From Thiohalobacter thiocyanaticus (GTDB lineage: Bacteria > Pseudomonadota > Gammaproteobacteria > Thiohalobacterales > Thiohalobacteraceae), in contig NZ_AP018052.1 in the NCBI RefSeq assembly GCF_002356355.1, forward strand, positions 3,150,501 through 3,214,500: DNA of 64,000 nt, in the 5' to 3' direction. Below the pieces are notes generated by a model. The model did not search any database. It was not told where the DNA came from and worked only from the letters and a program-made list of their open reading frames with translations. The position numbers and the translations under genes are program-made. Of this stretch, positions 7,278-16,970 are shown one piece after another (positions within the stretch are counted from its first letter, which is position 1; every line of letters begins with the position of its first letter).

Positions 7278-8315
7278 CTAGTTGTCGGACTGCCTGCGAT
7301 CGGCGATCCAGTCCAGCATGCGCCGCGTCAGCGCCTCGGGCGCAGCGGATTCGCCCACCGTGGTGCTGCGGCGCACGGCATCCGGCATGCTGCTTATGAC
7401 ACAAGTGTCGGCGGACTGGGCGAAAACTGTACCGCCGGCACGGACGATGGCACCCGCGCCGCGGCTGCCGTCATCGCCCATACCGCTGAAGACGACGGCG
7501 CAGGTACTGTGCTTGTAATACCCCACCACCTGTTCCATGACGTCATCGATGCAGGGGCGGTAAGTGCCGGGAATGACCTCCCCGGTCAGGGCGATCAGAC
7601 CCTGATCGGTCAGGGTGAAGCGCCGGTCGACCGGTACCAGCGTGACCTGGCCGGTCAGGATCGGGCTGCCTTCGCGAGCCACGGCCACCGGGATGCCGGT
7701 CATGCGCTGCAGCTGCTCAGCCAGCAGCGGCACGAAGGCATCGCCGATGTGCTGCGCCAGCACCAGTCCCACCGACGGCGGTTTGCCGTCCAGGGCGGCG
7801 AGGAAGGACCGCACCGCCTGGGGGCCGCCCAGCGAGGCGCCCAGCACCCAGACCGCAACGGCCCGGGGACGCCGCTGTTCCTGCGAGGCGACGATCTGCA
7901 GGGGTGCCGGCGTGGCATCGGCCGTGGTCCCGGCATCACCGGCAACCGGTTTGAGCACGGGTTCGGCAGACACCTGACGCGGTTCGCGCCGCACCAGTCG
8001 TTCCAGCTTGGCGCGCAGCTTGCCGCCCCAGCCCGGGTCGCGCGGCACCGCCCCCTCATGAAACAGCAACGGCACCTCGACTTCCTCGATCAGCAGTTCG
8101 AGTTCGTCAATGGCCTGTTCGGCCTCGCCGTTGATCAGGATGACCAGGGCATCGGCCGGACTGGCGCGGACCGCTTCGATATCGATCGCGCCGGTCTGAA
8201 AGCCCGTCACCACGTTGAGGCCGTTGGCCTCGAGCAGTTCGCGCAGGTAGCGCTCCTGCCTCTCCTGCCCGGTGATCAGCCCGACCCGCAGTTCGGTCTC
8301 CCCCTGGTCAGGCAT
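7278..8315 (-). CDS. chpB: ChpB, CheB-type receptor methylesterase
   Basis: Predicted to remove methyl groups from PilJ glutamates, opposing PilK. 345 residues. The C-terminal CheB catalytic domain has the serine motif GASLGG (about residue 157), the histidine in LAQHIGDAF, and the aspartate in FSGMGDDGSRGA. The N-terminal third resembles a receiver in length, but it lacks the acidic pocket at the first strand (LITGQ) and has ILINGE where the phospho-acceptor is expected, so it is probably not phosphorylated. The start overlaps the chpA stop by eight bases. Confidence 0.9.
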   Translation of the reverse strand: MPDQGETELRVGLITGQERQERYLRELLEANGLNVVTGFQTGAIDIEAVRASPADALVILINGEAEQAIDELELLIEEVEVPLLFHEGAVPRDPGWGGKLRAKLERLVRREPRQVSAEPVLKPVAGDAGTTADATPAPLQIVASQEQRRPRAVAVWVLGASLGGPQAVRSFLAALDGKPPSVGLVLAQHIGDAFVPLLAEQLQRMTGIPVAVAREGSPILTGQVTLVPVDRRFTLTDQGLIALTGEVIPGTYRPCIDDVMEQVVGYYKHSTCAVVFSGMGDDGSRGAGAIVRAGGTVFAQSADTCVISSMPDAVRRSTTVGESAAPEALTRRMLDWIADRRQSDN

Positions 8316-11300
8316 GCGCCTGCCGGTCCTGTATCACCTGGCGGATGGTATCGAGCAGCTGCTGCTCCTGATAGGGCTTGCCCAGGTAGAAGTCGACCCC
8401 GATGTCCATGGCGCGCTGGCGGTGCTTCTCGCCGGTGCGCGAGGTGATCATGATGATCGGGATGTGCTGCAGCCGCGGCTCGTTGCGGATGTGGGTGGCC
8501 AGTTCGAAACCGTCCATGCGCGGCATCTCGATATCCAGCAGCATGACGTCCGGGATGTGTTCCTGCAGCCTGGCGACGGCATCGACCCCGTCCTTGGCCG
8601 TGCTCACCTCCATCTCGTTGCGCTCCAGCAGGCGGGTGGTGACCTTGCGCACGGTGATGGAGTCATCGACCACCATCACATGCAGGGCGCGATCGACCTC
8701 TGCCGCCGGCGCCGGTGCCGCTGTCTCGCCGCCCAGATGGGTGGTGATCTCGCCGGCGCGCAGCAGCCCGCCCAGATCCAGGATCAACACCACCCGGCCG
8801 TCGCCGAGAATGGTGGCACCGGAAATGCCGCGCACCGTGCTGATCTGGGGGCCGACCGACTTGACCACCGTTTCGCGGCTGCCCAGCAGGGCGTCGACCT
8901 GCAACGCCATGTGGTGATCGCCCGTGCGCACCAGCAGCACCGGCAGGCGCCTGGGCTGGCCGGCGACGCCGAGCGTCGGCTCGCCGGTCCCCAGCATGCT
9001 GCCCAGGTAGCGCACATCATAGTCGTAGCCGGCATAGCTGAACTTCTTCTCCGGATCGGCGTAATGCGCTTCCAGCTGCTCCTGCGGCATGCGCACGATG
9101 CCTTCGATGCCGGTCAGCGGAATGGCGTAGGTTTCCTCATGCACCTGCACCAGCAGCGCCTGGCTCATGGCCAGGGTGAAGGGCAGCCGGACAGTGAAAC
9201 TGGTGCCCTGACCGGCGGCCGAATCGATGTGCAGCGAGCCGCCCAGCTGCTTGACCTCGCTGTTGACCACGTCCATCCCCACGCCGCGCCCGGCCACCTG
9301 AGTGACCTCGCTGGCAGTGGAAAAGCCGGTCTCCAGCACGAACTGCATGATCTCGTTGTCGGTGAAATCGGTATCGGGTGTGATGAAGCCGCGCTCCAGC
9401 GCCTTGGCGCGGATGGCCTCGATGTTCATGCCGGCGCCGTCATCGGACAGGCGGATGACCACCTCGGAGCCTTCGCGGCGCAGCGTCAGGCGGATGCTGC
9501 CGGCCTCGGGCTTGCCCTGCTCGCGCCGCTGCTCCGGCGCCTCGATGCCGTGGGCAATGGCGTTGCGCAGCATGTGCTCGAGCGGGGCGACGATGCGGTC
9601 GATGACGGTGCGGTCCATCTCGCTCTCGGCCCCCTCGATCTCCAGCTCGGCGCGCTTGCCCACCTCCTGGCATACCTGGCGCACGATACGCCGCAGACGC
9701 GGGGCCAGGCCGGAGAAGGGCACCATGCGGGTGCGCATCAGCCCCTCGGACAGATCGGTGTTCACGCGCGACTGCTGCAGCAGCAGGGTCTCGGATTCGC
9801 GGGTGATGTTGTCCAGCAGGCTCTGCAGGCTGACCATGTCGCTGATCGATTCCATCATCGAACGCGACAGGGTCTGCAGGGTGGAGTATCGGTCCATCTC
9901 CAGCGGATCGAAGTCCGCGTCGTACTCCTCACTCTCGGCATACTCGCGCTCGTAGCGCGACAGCACCTGGGCCTCGGTCTCGATCTCCATCTTGCGCAGC
10001 TGCTCGCGCATGCGGTCGACCGTCTGGCTCAACTCAAACAGGTTGAACCGGAAGGCGCCGACCTGCTGCTCCAGGCGCGAGCGGTAGATGCTGATCTCAC
10101 CGGCATGGTTGACCATGTCGTCGAGCAGGTCGGCACGGATGCGCACCAGTTCCTGCTGGGTGCGCTCCTGGCGCTCGGGCTGAGCCCGGGGCAGTTCCTC
10201 GACCGGCGGGATCGGCACGACCTCCACGCCCTCGGCCTCGGCGGCGGGCGCCGGAACGTCCGCCGGTGCGGATGCCGGCTCGGGCGATGCCGTCGTCTCG
10301 ATCCCGGCCCCGGCCTCACCCTTGCGGATACGCTCGATGCGGTCGATCAGGTCCTCGCCGGCGGGCACCGGGTTGCCGGCCTTGACCGCTTCCAGCATCT
10401 GCACCAGCCGATCCTGTGACAGCTGCATCAGATCGAACAGATCCTGCGAGGGCGCGACCTGGCCATCGCCGGCGGCGATCATCAGGGATTCCAGATGATG
10501 GGTCAGGTCACCGATGGGCGCGAGGTTCGCCATCCGGGCACCGCCCTTGAGGGTGTGCAGATCGCGCTGCATGGCGGCCATCAGTTCGGCATCCTCGGGC
10601 TGACGGATCCACTGCTGCAGCACCTGCTCGGCGTTGTCCAGGATCTCGTCACCCTCCTCGAGGAAGATATCGATCAGTTCCTGGTCTGCTTCGGTCTCGG
10701 TCTCGGATTCGCCGGCGATTTCCACTTCGGGTTCGGCCTCGGCGGCTTCGGGCGCGGGTGCGGGTGCGGGTTCGAGTTCCACTTCGGGCTCGGGCGCGCC
10801 GGCCTCGATTTCGATGACCGTATCCGCCTCCGTCTCCGCGGCCGGGACGGCGGCTTCCTCCTCGGGCGTCCAGGGATGGCTGCTGCCCGGAGTGGCCACC
10901 GGCACACCCTGCGCCTGCAGCTGCTCCGCCTCGCGCGGCAGGGCACGCAGGCTCGCGATCAGTTCGTCCGTCTCGGGCAGTGCGGCCCCGGTCTGCTGCA
11001 GCAGCGGAATCAGGCTCTCGACCCTATCCACCGCATGGGCCAGGGACGCGCGGCCGGGTTCGGGAATCTGCATCCCCGCCTGCATCAGCGCCTTGGTATA
11101 GCGCTCCATCTCGGCGGCGATGGCGGCGACGCGGGTCGCACCGGCCATGTGGGCACTGCCATGCAGGGTGTGCACGGCACGGATCAACTCGTCGGTGACA
11201 CTGCTGTCGCCGTTCGCCGCGGCCGACTCGAGGAAGGCGCGAATGCTGGCGAGATGATCCCGGGCCTCGTTGTCGAAGATCTCGAACAGCACCGGGTCGA

Positions 11301-13935
11301 TGGCGGGCGCCGTCGGTTCGGCCTCGAGCGTCACTTCGATCCCGGATTCGGACTCGATGGCGACACCCGGCTCCACGGCCGGCTCCGACTCTGCCGCCTC
11401 GACGGCAGGCGCCGCCGATGCCGCCGGCGCCTCAAAGTCCTCGGGCGCCGGTGTTTCGCCCCGGGACAGGGCCTCGGCGGCCTGCATCATGGCATTGATG
11501 TCGAGACTCGGGCCGCCCTCGCCCTGGATCTGGGCCACCAGTTCGGGCAGGGTCCGGCCGGCGGCGGCGAGCAGCCGGCACATCGCGTCGCTGCGTTCGA
11601 TGGTGCCGTCGATCAGACGGTTGAGCATGTTCTCGAAGGCCCAGGCGAACTCGCCGATCAGCATGGCGCCGACCAGCCGGCCGCTGCCCTTGAGGGTATG
11701 GAAGGAGCGGCGGATCTCGGTCAGGGCCTCCTGCTCCTCGGGGTTGTCCAGCCAGCGCGGCAGCCGCTCGCCGATGGCGGCGACCTCCTCGGTCGCCTCC
11801 TCGATGAAGATCTCGAGGATCTCGTCGTCGATCTCACCGCCTTCGAGCACGGGATAGGGCAGTTCCTGCGCCTGCGGCGCGGGTACTGCTTCCGCCGGCG
11901 GCTCGACAGCGGTCTGCGCGTCATCGCCAGCGAGCGTGACGGGCTCGGCTTCGGGCGTCTCGGCGGGCAGCTCGATTTCGATGGTCTCGAGTGCATCGCT
12001 ATCCATCAGGTCGGCATCGAAGGCCTCGACCTCGCTGGTTTCCGAGGATTCCAGTTCGATCACCTCGAAATCGTCCGCAGTCGCAGCCGGCAACTCGTCC
12101 TGCGCTGTCGCTTCCGGCGCGGCGATCTCGATTACATCTTCGTCTTCGCTCTGAAGCGTGGCGTCATCCCCGGAGAAGCCGGGGGCGGCCATCGACTCGG
12201 GTTCGGAGCCAACATCGGCGGCCGGGACCGGGCTGTCTGCAGCCGGCCCGGCACCGGTCAGCTGCCTCAGGCTGTCGCGGGCCACGTCCAGGATGGAAGC
12301 GCTGAAGACCTTGCGTTCCTGCAGGTTTTCGAGGAAATACTCGATGCTGGAGATGGCATCGGCCAGCTGATCCAGTTCGGTCTCGGACAGCCGGCGCTGC
12401 TGCGCCAGCATCTGCTCATCCACGAAATCCGCCACCTGCGCCAGCAGCCCGGCCGCATGGCTTTCATTGAGCAGCAGCAGGCTGCCCTTGATCTGGTTGA
12501 ACAGCGCCGGCACGGGTTCGAGCAGGGCGAAATTGTCCGGGGTCTCGATGTACTGCAGGATGCTGTCCTTGGCCCGCGCGACATCTCGAATGGCCTCCTC
12601 GGCCACCACCCCGCGCACCTGATTGAACTCGCTCTCCGGCACCATGGCTTCGATCTGCCGGGACTCGTCGGCGAAATCCGCCTGACGCACATCACCGTGG
12701 AGCAGCCCGTCGAGCGATGACTCCACGTAGAGCACGGCGCTGGCCGCCTGCATCAGCAGGTCGTCTTCGATCTCGCGACTACCGTCGACCATGGCATGCA
12801 TCATGCCGGCCTGCTCGACGATCTGCTTGCGCAGCGCGCCCATGCCGAGCATACCCAGGGTGTCGCCGACCCGGTCGAGGGTTTCGGCGGCCGGGACCAG
12901 GGCGGCCGGATCACGCTCGCTGCTGCGCAGACAGACATCCAGTGCGTCCTTGATCCGGGCCAGGTCCTCCTTGATGGCGGCGGTGACCGTGGCCATCAAC
13001 TCCATGTTATGACCGCTCAGGCTCTGGCGCGCCTGCTCCATCTGCTCCTCGTCCGGCAGCAGGTCTGCCAGGCGGTAGGTCGCCTGGATCTCGGCTGCCA
13101 TGCCGGCGGCCTCCTCGGCGCGGGCAACGTAGAACAGCAGGTTCTTCAGCAGTTCCACCGGCGGTTCCTGCTGCAGCACGGCCTCGCCGCCGTCGATCAC
13201 CCGCTTGATCTGGCGGTCGACCTGACCCAGCAGCAGCTTGGTCGCCATGCTGGTCTCGAGCCGGTCCGCGCGCAGCGACTGGACCAGGCCGCGGGCGATC
13301 CACCACAGGCGGCGGGCCTGCGGGCCGGTGCTGGCCGCCTGCAGGCGGGCCAGCACGGTTTCCATCTGCTCCAGGCTGGCGGCCACGTCACGGCCGCGGA
13401 ACCAGCCCAGCAGGGCAACCTGGTAGGCATGCCGCTGGCCGCGGGCCAGTTCGTCCAGGGCCGCGTCCTCGGTCTCGGCCAGGGCCGATTGCGGCAGCAC
13501 GGCATCGATGTCGGGGGAGAACAGGGCATTCTCGGACACCAGGCTCTCGCCCTGCACGGCCCGCAGGTCGTTGAGCAGGGGCAGCAGCACCAGCGGGATG
13601 TCCTGGTAGCCGGCAATCAACCGGTCGAGATAATCGGGCAGCTGCAGGATGCCGCGCATCAGCAGCTCCAGGGCCTCGTCCTTCTGCGCGATGTTGCCTT
13701 TCTGCAGGGCCAGCAGCAGCTGCTCCATTTCCTCGGCCAGCATGCTGGCGCCGTAGAGCTCGACCATCTGCAGGGTGCCGGAGACCTGATGCAGGTGGGC
13801 CGAACAGAAGCGCAGCTGGGAGTCGTCCTCCGGGTCCTCGACGAAGGCCTCCAGCGCCTGCCGGGCCTGCCTGAGGGTTTCGTCCAGTTCCGATTTCACC
13901 CACTTGAGCGTACTGAAATCCATGGCTCCACTCAT
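8308..13935 (-). CDS. chpA: ChpA, multi-HPt CheA-like hybrid kinase of twitching chemotaxis
   Basis: Central kinase of the Pil-Chp system, 1875 residues. An N-terminal helical part has a degenerate HPt-like segment (LHQVSGTL near 48). Three canonical HPt domains follow, with phospho-histidines near 745 (FHTLKGSGR), 921 (VHTLHGSAH) and 1126 (LHTLKGGAR), joined by long acidic Glu/Ala/Pro linkers. Next come a dimerisation helix pair, a HATPase (LRNAIAHG near 1458), a CheW domain (about 1580-1720) and a C-terminal receiver (about 1755-1870, LLDIEMPRMDG near 1800). The P. aeruginosa protein is about 2470 residues with more transfer domains, so this is a compact form. The ATG abuts the pilK stop with no gap. 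Confidence 0.95.
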   Translation of the reverse strand: MSGAMDFSTLKWVKSELDETLRQARQALEAFVEDPEDDSQLRFCSAHLHQVSGTLQMVELYGASMLAEEMEQLLLALQKGNIAQKDEALELLMRGILQLPDYLDRLIAGYQDIPLVLLPLLNDLRAVQGESLVSENALFSPDIDAVLPQSALAETEDAALDELARGQRHAYQVALLGWFRGRDVAASLEQMETVLARLQAASTGPQARRLWWIARGLVQSLRADRLETSMATKLLLGQVDRQIKRVIDGGEAVLQQEPPVELLKNLLFYVARAEEAAGMAAEIQATYRLADLLPDEEQMEQARQSLSGHNMELMATVTAAIKEDLARIKDALDVCLRSSERDPAALVPAAETLDRVGDTLGMLGMGALRKQIVEQAGMMHAMVDGSREIEDDLLMQAASAVLYVESSLDGLLHGDVRQADFADESRQIEAMVPESEFNQVRGVVAEEAIRDVARAKDSILQYIETPDNFALLEPVPALFNQIKGSLLLLNESHAAGLLAQVADFVDEQMLAQQRRLSETELDQLADAISSIEYFLENLQERKVFSASILDVARDSLRQLTGAGPAADSPVPAADVGSEPESMAAPGFSGDDATLQSEDEDVIEIAAPEATAQDELPAATADDFEVIELESSETSEVEAFDADLMDSDALETIEIELPAETPEAEPVTLAGDDAQTAVEPPAEAVPAPQAQELPYPVLEGGEIDDEILEIFIEEATEEVAAIGERLPRWLDNPEEQEALTEIRRSFHTLKGSGRLVGAMLIGEFAWAFENMLNRLIDGTIERSDAMCRLLAAAGRTLPELVAQIQGEGGPSLDINAMMQAAEALSRGETPAPEDFEAPAASAAPAVEAAESEPAVEPGVAIESESGIEVTLEAEPTAPAIDPVLFEIFDNEARDHLASIRAFLESAAANGDSSVTDELIRAVHTLHGSAHMAGATRVAAIAAEMERYTKALMQAGMQIPEPGRASLAHAVDRVESLIPLLQQTGAALPETDELIASLRALPREAEQLQAQGVPVATPGSSHPWTPEEEAAVPAAETEADTVIEIEAGAPEPEVELEPAPAPAPEAAEAEPEVEIAGESETETEADQELIDIFLEEGDEILDNAEQVLQQWIRQPEDAELMAAMQRDLHTLKGGARMANLAPIGDLTHHLESLMIAAGDGQVAPSQDLFDLMQLSQDRLVQMLEAVKAGNPVPAGEDLIDRIERIRKGEAGAGIETTASPEPASAPADVPAPAAEAEGVEVVPIPPVEELPRAQPERQERTQQELVRIRADLLDDMVNHAGEISIYRSRLEQQVGAFRFNLFELSQTVDRMREQLRKMEIETEAQVLSRYEREYAESEEYDADFDPLEMDRYSTLQTLSRSMMESISDMVSLQSLLDNITRESETLLLQQSRVNTDLSEGLMRTRMVPFSGLAPRLRRIVRQVCQEVGKRAELEIEGAESEMDRTVIDRIVAPLEHMLRNAIAHGIEAPEQRREQGKPEAGSIRLTLRREGSEVVIRLSDDGAGMNIEAIRAKALERGFITPDTDFTDNEIMQFVLETGFSTASEVTQVAGRGVGMDVVNSEVKQLGGSLHIDSAAGQGTSFTVRLPFTLAMSQALLVQVHEETYAIPLTGIEGIVRMPQEQLEAHYADPEKKFSYAGYDYDVRYLGSMLGTGEPTLGVAGQPRRLPVLLVRTGDHHMALQVDALLGSRETVVKSVGPQISTVRGISGATILGDGRVVLILDLGGLLRAGEITTHLGGETAAPAPAAEVDRALHVMVVDDSITVRKVTTRLLERNEMEVSTAKDGVDAVARLQEHIPDVMLLDIEMPRMDGFELATHIRNEPRLQHIPIIMITSRTGEKHRQRAMDIGVDFYLGKPYQEQQLLDTIRQVIQDRQAHA

Positions 13936-14829
13936 TTAATCCCTTACCTCCGGGTCAACCCGGCGTTGATAAGCCAGCGTGCCTTCGCAGCGGACCCGTT
14001 CCAGCTGCGGATGCGACCAGTGCAGTACATCCCCCGGCGCGAGCACCAGCATGCCGCCCGGTGCCAGCCGGTCGGCCAGGCGGTCGAGGATGCCGTGACG
14101 CTCGCTGCGGTCGAAATAGATCAGCACGTTCTGGCAATAGACAAGATCGAAACCGTCCAGCGGGAAGCGCTCCAGGTCGGCGATGCCGAGCGGCGAGAAG
14201 CAGATCCGTCGGCGCAGCCGCGGTGTAATGCGGAACCGCTGTTCCGAGACGGTCTCACAGTAATGCTGACGGTAGGTCTGCGGGATGCCGTCCAGGCGAC
14301 GCCGGGCATACTCGCCCTGCCGGGCCGCGGCCAGCGCCGGACGGCTGATGTCGGTGGCGGTGATGCCGAAGCGGGGCGCGGAGCCGGCGGGCAGCGCCTG
14401 ATCCAGCAGCATAGCCAGGGAATAGGCCTCCTCGCCGCTGGCACAGCCCAGGCTCCAGGCCTGCAGGCTGCGGCTGGCGTCCTGCACGAACCCGGGCAGC
14501 AGCCGTGTCTCGATCAGGCGCAGCGCATCGGGATCGCGGAAAAACCGCGTCTCGTGCACCGTCAGCCGGTCGATGAGGATGGCCCACTCCGGCACGCTGT
14601 CGCGTTGGCTCAGCTGTTCGTAGTAGGCCTGGTAGTCCTCGCAGCCGACCTCGCGCATCCGGGCGCGCAGCCCGGACAGGAACAGCGGCTTGCGCTGCGG
14701 ACTCAGGCGGATGCCGGCCCGCGCCTCCAGCAGCTCACGCCACCGGCCGAACTCGGCATCGCTGAGATCCGGCAGCCACCCGCGCCGCGCCTGGAGCGGC
14801 AGTTTCTGGCTCGGCATCTGCACCGTCAT
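13936..14829 (-). CDS. pilK: PilK, CheR-type chemoreceptor methyltransferase
   Basis: Uses S-adenosylmethionine to methylate glutamates of the PilJ receptor. 297 residues. The N-terminal CheR helical region is seen in HETRFFRDPDALRLIETRLLP. The SAM-binding region has WSLGCASGEEAYSLAMLL (about 130) and an Asp-containing strand near ITATDISRPALAAARQG. The C-terminal end of the fold is YCQNVLIYFD and LAPGGMLVLAPGD. The neighbours are the receptor gene pilJ upstream (30-base gap) and chpA directly downstream. Confidence 0.93.
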   Translation of the reverse strand: MTVQMPSQKLPLQARRGWLPDLSDAEFGRWRELLEARAGIRLSPQRKPLFLSGLRARMREVGCEDYQAYYEQLSQRDSVPEWAILIDRLTVHETRFFRDPDALRLIETRLLPGFVQDASRSLQAWSLGCASGEEAYSLAMLLDQALPAGSAPRFGITATDISRPALAAARQGEYARRRLDGIPQTYRQHYCETVSEQRFRITPRLRRRICFSPLGIADLERFPLDGFDLVYCQNVLIYFDRSERHGILDRLADRLAPGGMLVLAPGDVLHWSHPQLERVRCEGTLAYQRRVDPEVRD

Positions 14830-14859
14830 CGTCCCCCATCCGTCGGCATCGGGCCGGAC

Positions 14860-16881
14860 TTATTCCGGCAGCTTGAAGCCGGACACCGACCGCTGCAGAT
14901 CCGACGCCAGTTCGGTCAGGTTGCCGATGGAGGCCGCCGTCTCGTTGGTGCCGGTGTTGGTCTGGGTGGTGATCTCCTGGATGACGTTCATCGTCTCGGT
15001 GATGTTGCTGGCCGCCTTGGACTGCTGGGCCGCGGAGTTCGATATGTTCTCGATCAGACCGGCCAGGCTCTCGGACACGCTGACGATCTCCTCCAGTGCG
15101 TCGCCGGCGTCCTCGGCCAGGTGGGCACCCGTGACCACACCCGAGGTGCTCTGCTCCATGGAGATCACGGCCTCGTTGGTGTCGGTCTGGATGGTCTTCA
15201 CCAGCGCCTCGATCTGCTTGGTGGCGTTGGAGGAACGCTCGGCCAGACGCTGCACCTCGTCGGCCACCACCGCGAAACCACGGCCGGCCTCGCCGGCCAT
15301 GGCGGCCTGGATGGCGGCATTGAGCGCGAGGATGTTGGTCTGTTCGGCGATGTCGTTGATCAGTTCCACGATGTCGCCGATCTCCTGGGAGGACTCGCCC
15401 AGGCGCTTGATGCGCTTGGAGGTCTCCTGGATGTGCTCGCGGATCTGGTCCATACCCTCGATGGTACGGCGCACGGCCTTGCCGCCCTTGTTGGCGATCT
15501 CCACCGATTTCTGCGACACCTCGGACGATTCCTTGGCGTTCCTGGACACCTCGTCGATGGACACGGCCATCTCGTTGATGGCGGTTACCGCCGAGGTGAT
15601 CTCCTGGGCCTGGTGCTCACTGGCCTCGGACAGGTTCATGGCGGTGGTCTTGGTCTGCTCGGCCGCCGAGGTCACCTGACCCGATGCACTGTTGATGGTG
15701 GTGACCACCTCGCGCAGGGCGTCGATGGTGAAGTTGATGGAGTCGGCGATGGCGCCGGTGAAGTCCTCGGTCACCGTGGCGTAGCTGCTCAGATCGCCGT
15801 CGGCCAGGTTGCCCATTTCGTCGAGCAGCCGCAGGATGGCCTCCTGGTTCTTCTTGTTGGTCTCCTCGGCAGCCTGACTGCGGCGGTCGGCGTCACGCTT
15901 GAGCGACCAGCCCAGCCAGATCAGGAAGATCAGGGCCAGACCGCCGAACATGTAGGCATGATGCACCTTGATCGGTCGCTGGGTCGGTGCCAGCGAGTAG
16001 GCCGACTGCAGATTGGCGGAGGCGGCGAACAGCTGATCGGACTGATCCGAAGCGGCGCTGGCCGCGGCCTGCACCCCCATCAGGGCGTCGGCGTTGTCCA
16101 GCATCTCGCCGACATAGTCGCTGACCGAGCTGAACAGCATGGCGATCTCACGCAGCTTGGCCTGGGCCTCGGGGTCCTGGATCTGCGGAGCGTTCTCGCC
16201 GCCGCGGATCTGGTCTTCCAGCACCATGCCGAATTCCTCGGTATCCTGGGCGAACTGTTCGGTGGCGGCCTCGGCATCCTCACCGGCCAGCACCTTGTTC
16301 AGATTGTTGACGATGCGCTGGGACAGCATCAGCTGGCGGCTGGCCACGCGCACGGCCTCCTGGCCGGCGTTGCGATCGACCAGCACCCGCACCACGTCCT
16401 CGTAGTGGGCCAGCAGCTGCGGCATGAACTCGTTGATCACCGCCGCCGTCTCCTTGACCGCCAGCACCAGTTCCTCGCCCTCGAGCACCGTATTGACGGT
16501 GCCGCGGAACTCGTTCCACTTGCGCTCCACCGCCACCAGTTCCTCGTGGGCGACGGATTCCTCAGCGGTCGGCGGCAGCCCGGAATTGACGTTGCCGTTG
16601 CGCAGCACCTTCAGGGTCTGATCGAAGCGATCCCGGTTCATCACCACCTGATCGAAGGCCTCCTCGCCGCCCGAAGCCGCCTCCAGGGCGTACTTGGCGA
16701 TCTGCTGCGACAGCACCTGCTGTTCACTGGTATAACCGATACGTTCCTTGTCGAATGCCGCCTGACGGGCGGTGTAGACGAAGATCGCCGCCATGGCCAG
16801 CACCGAGGCGAGCAACAGCAGGATAAGATTGCGTACCATCTTTCCCTGCCCCTGCCGGTCCGTTGAAGTTTGAGTACTCAT
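14860..16881 (-). CDS. pilJ: PilJ, methyl-accepting receptor of the twitching system
   Basis: Inner-membrane chemoreceptor, 673 residues. TM1 is at about 15-35 (LILLLLASVLAMAAIFVY). A large periplasmic region with two PilJ sensor repeats contains QQVLSQQIAKYALEA and the later SRQLMLSQRIVNNLNKVL. TM2 lies near 308-324 (MFGGLALIFLIWLGW). A HAMP-like segment and a cytoplasmic signalling helix follow, with the conserved hairpin DIAEQTNILALNAAIQAA and GRGFAVVADEVQRLAERS. The C-terminus (SGFKLPE) has no NWETF-type CheR tether. PilJ senses pilus-related signals in Pseudomonas. Confidence 0.94.
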   Translation of the reverse strand: MSTQTSTDRQGQGKMVRNLILLLLASVLAMAAIFVYTARQAAFDKERIGYTSEQQVLSQQIAKYALEAASGGEEAFDQVVMNRDRFDQTLKVLRNGNVNSGLPPTAEESVAHEELVAVERKWNEFRGTVNTVLEGEELVLAVKETAAVINEFMPQLLAHYEDVVRVLVDRNAGQEAVRVASRQLMLSQRIVNNLNKVLAGEDAEAATEQFAQDTEEFGMVLEDQIRGGENAPQIQDPEAQAKLREIAMLFSSVSDYVGEMLDNADALMGVQAAASAASDQSDQLFAASANLQSAYSLAPTQRPIKVHHAYMFGGLALIFLIWLGWSLKRDADRRSQAAEETNKKNQEAILRLLDEMGNLADGDLSSYATVTEDFTGAIADSINFTIDALREVVTTINSASGQVTSAAEQTKTTAMNLSEASEHQAQEITSAVTAINEMAVSIDEVSRNAKESSEVSQKSVEIANKGGKAVRRTIEGMDQIREHIQETSKRIKRLGESSQEIGDIVELINDIAEQTNILALNAAIQAAMAGEAGRGFAVVADEVQRLAERSSNATKQIEALVKTIQTDTNEAVISMEQSTSGVVTGAHLAEDAGDALEEIVSVSESLAGLIENISNSAAQQSKAASNITETMNVIQEITTQTNTGTNETAASIGNLTELASDLQRSVSGFKLPE

Positions 16882-16970
16882 GGTTCCTCTCCTGCCCTCG
16901 ATAAACCAGTATCCTGGTTGATGGTTGGTCTTTGGTTGCGCAAAGCCGCGTTGTTGTTAAATCCCTTTGT

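Noticed and set aside
8272-12720. Two long plus-strand open frames opposite chpA (8272-10419 and 10495-12720)
   Set aside because: Same antisense shadow pattern; no ribosome site or recognisable domain.
12796-16866. A 1356-codon open frame on the plus strand opposite chpA, pilK and pilJ
   Set aside because: It is antisense to well-supported genes, rich in His/Gln/Gly/Arg with no family features, and explained by high GC content suppressing stops.
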